A stretch of DNA of 64,000 bases from Ypsolopha sequella. Its lineage: Eukaryota > Arthropoda > Insecta > Lepidoptera > Ypsolophidae. Made by a program: the position numbers and the translations under genes. The notes beneath the pieces are model-generated. The model did no database searches. It was not told where the DNA came from and saw only the letters and a program-made list of their open reading frames with translations. Location: the NCBI GenBank assembly GCA_934047225.1, contig OW203985.1, positions 5,287,501 to 5,351,500 on the forward strand, given 5' to 3'. Shown here piece after piece: positions 63,636 to 64,000 of this stretch (within the stretch, counting starts at the first letter, position 1; each line of letters opens with the position of its first letter).

Positions 63636-63799
63636 ATTATAACACCTATTTTATGTCACCTAACACAAGTGTATTGGTGGTATGGACCAAAACGCCCATT
63701 CTCCTTTGAAATGGGATTTTCCATAAGAGTGTTTATGAAAAATCCAATTATTTTGAAGCTACCATAATATAATTTAAAATACGTTAAATCTTAATATAT

Positions 63800-63915
63800 T
63801 CGTCGGTGAAACGCGGGTGTACTGAGTGTGGAGTGTAACTTGCATTTCAAAGTTCACACTTGGAATACCTTTGATACCCCCTCGGGGATTCATGTCGTGA
63901 CCATATATTATCATT
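63800..63915 (+). mobile_element. SINE family S 3' end
   Basis: TCGTCGGTGAAACGCGGGTG through CCCCTCGGGGATTCATGTCG and GTGACCATATATTA. Near-identical in layout to 61288-61412. Confidence 0.65.
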
Positions 63916-63924
63916 ATTACTGAT

Positions 63925-63985
63925 CACTTACAAAGTTTTAAGTATGAATTTGGCTATATCAATGAAATCACCTTATATACACCTA
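63925..63985 (-). repeat. Single arm of the 61008-61270 hairpin element
   Basis: ACTGATCACTTACAAAG, AAGTATGAATTTGGC and ATCACCTTATATA parallel 61214-61270. The other arm is absent. Confidence 0.45.
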
Positions 63986-64000
63986 ATTCACGTTAAAACA

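Larger units (their letters stand above)
42047..64000 (+). other. Putative intron 2, extending past the window
   Basis: Starts with GTGAGT. Reading all forward frames I found no segment resembling the rest of the NRF or acyltransferase-3 domains. Short exons could be missed. Transposons inside are listed separately. Confidence 0.5.

Noticed and set aside
42047..64000. Further NRF-6-like exons
   Set aside because: No segment resembling the rest of the NRF domain or the acyltransferase-3 helices could be read in any forward frame; very short exons cannot be excluded.

Overview
The window looks like a piece of a moth or butterfly (lepidopteran) nuclear genome. It is AT-rich, almost free of host exons, and packed with decayed transposons of kinds common in Lepidoptera: tRNA-derived SINEs, LINE 3' ends with (TCTTG)n or (ATT)n tails, a TC...CTAG Helitron, TTAA-flanked MITEs, hAT MITEs with 8-bp duplications, mariner and Tc1. 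Species cannot be fixed from the sequence. There are no operons, ribosome binding sites or CRISPR arrays; bacterial-style annotation does not apply.

The one host gene I can support is on the + strand: the first two coding exons of a nose-resistant-to-fluoxetine-6 (NRF-6)-like membrane protein. Exon 1 (12990-13284) gives the start codon, signal peptide and first part of the lumenal NRF domain; exon 2 (41835-42046) continues that domain in phase. They join as WALK|MFDATAKPSSGIL across a 28,550-bp intron. No later exon was found up to 64000, so the remainder of the window is probably intron 2 and the acyltransferase-3 membrane part should lie beyond it.

1-12989 (upstream): LINE 3' ends, SINEs, a long palindrome (2813-3021), several short inverted-repeat MITEs, MITE-A copies, two direct copies of a 460-bp repeat and a Helitron-like 3' end. 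A unique stretch at 8390-9340 has less AT than its surroundings. 13285-41834 (intron 1): TTAA MITEs; a decayed LINE (19.6-20.6 kb); a Helitron (26010-28145) carrying a broken Rep N-terminus and an antisense double zinc-ribbon fragment; an 8 x 43-bp minisatellite built from a hairpin (28753-29090); two large foldbacks (29370-30197 and 30987-31607); a tandem array split by a 5'-truncated LINE with an open reverse transcriptase frame and an 8-bp target duplication (32934-34680); a mariner remnant; and a complete 1,729-bp Tc1-family element (39159-40887) whose 350-codon transposase is open but lacks two of three catalytic acids. A MITE ends 29 bp before the exon 2 splice acceptor. 42047-64000 (putative intron 2): a hAT MITE nested in a SINE, a 31-bp minisatellite, nested TTAA elements, a motif-dense 2-kb block, a 150-bp-arm hairpin followed by a ~135-bp tandem repeat, a 1-kb foldback with a 110-codon frame in its loop, a retroelement endonuclease-domain remnant, and a 1.36-kb element whose long terminal inverted repeats are themselves tandem arrays.

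Most of these elements are individually ordinary. The observations most worth checking are: a stem-loop motif at three unrelated places (22.9, 28.8-29.1 and 44.6 kb) with conserved flanks but compensating stem changes; the catalytically dead but uninterrupted Tc1 frame; the Helitron-borne zinc ribbon; the long hairpins inside the host gene's transcribed span; and the MITE abutting a splice site. All family calls come from reading the sequence; no database search was run.
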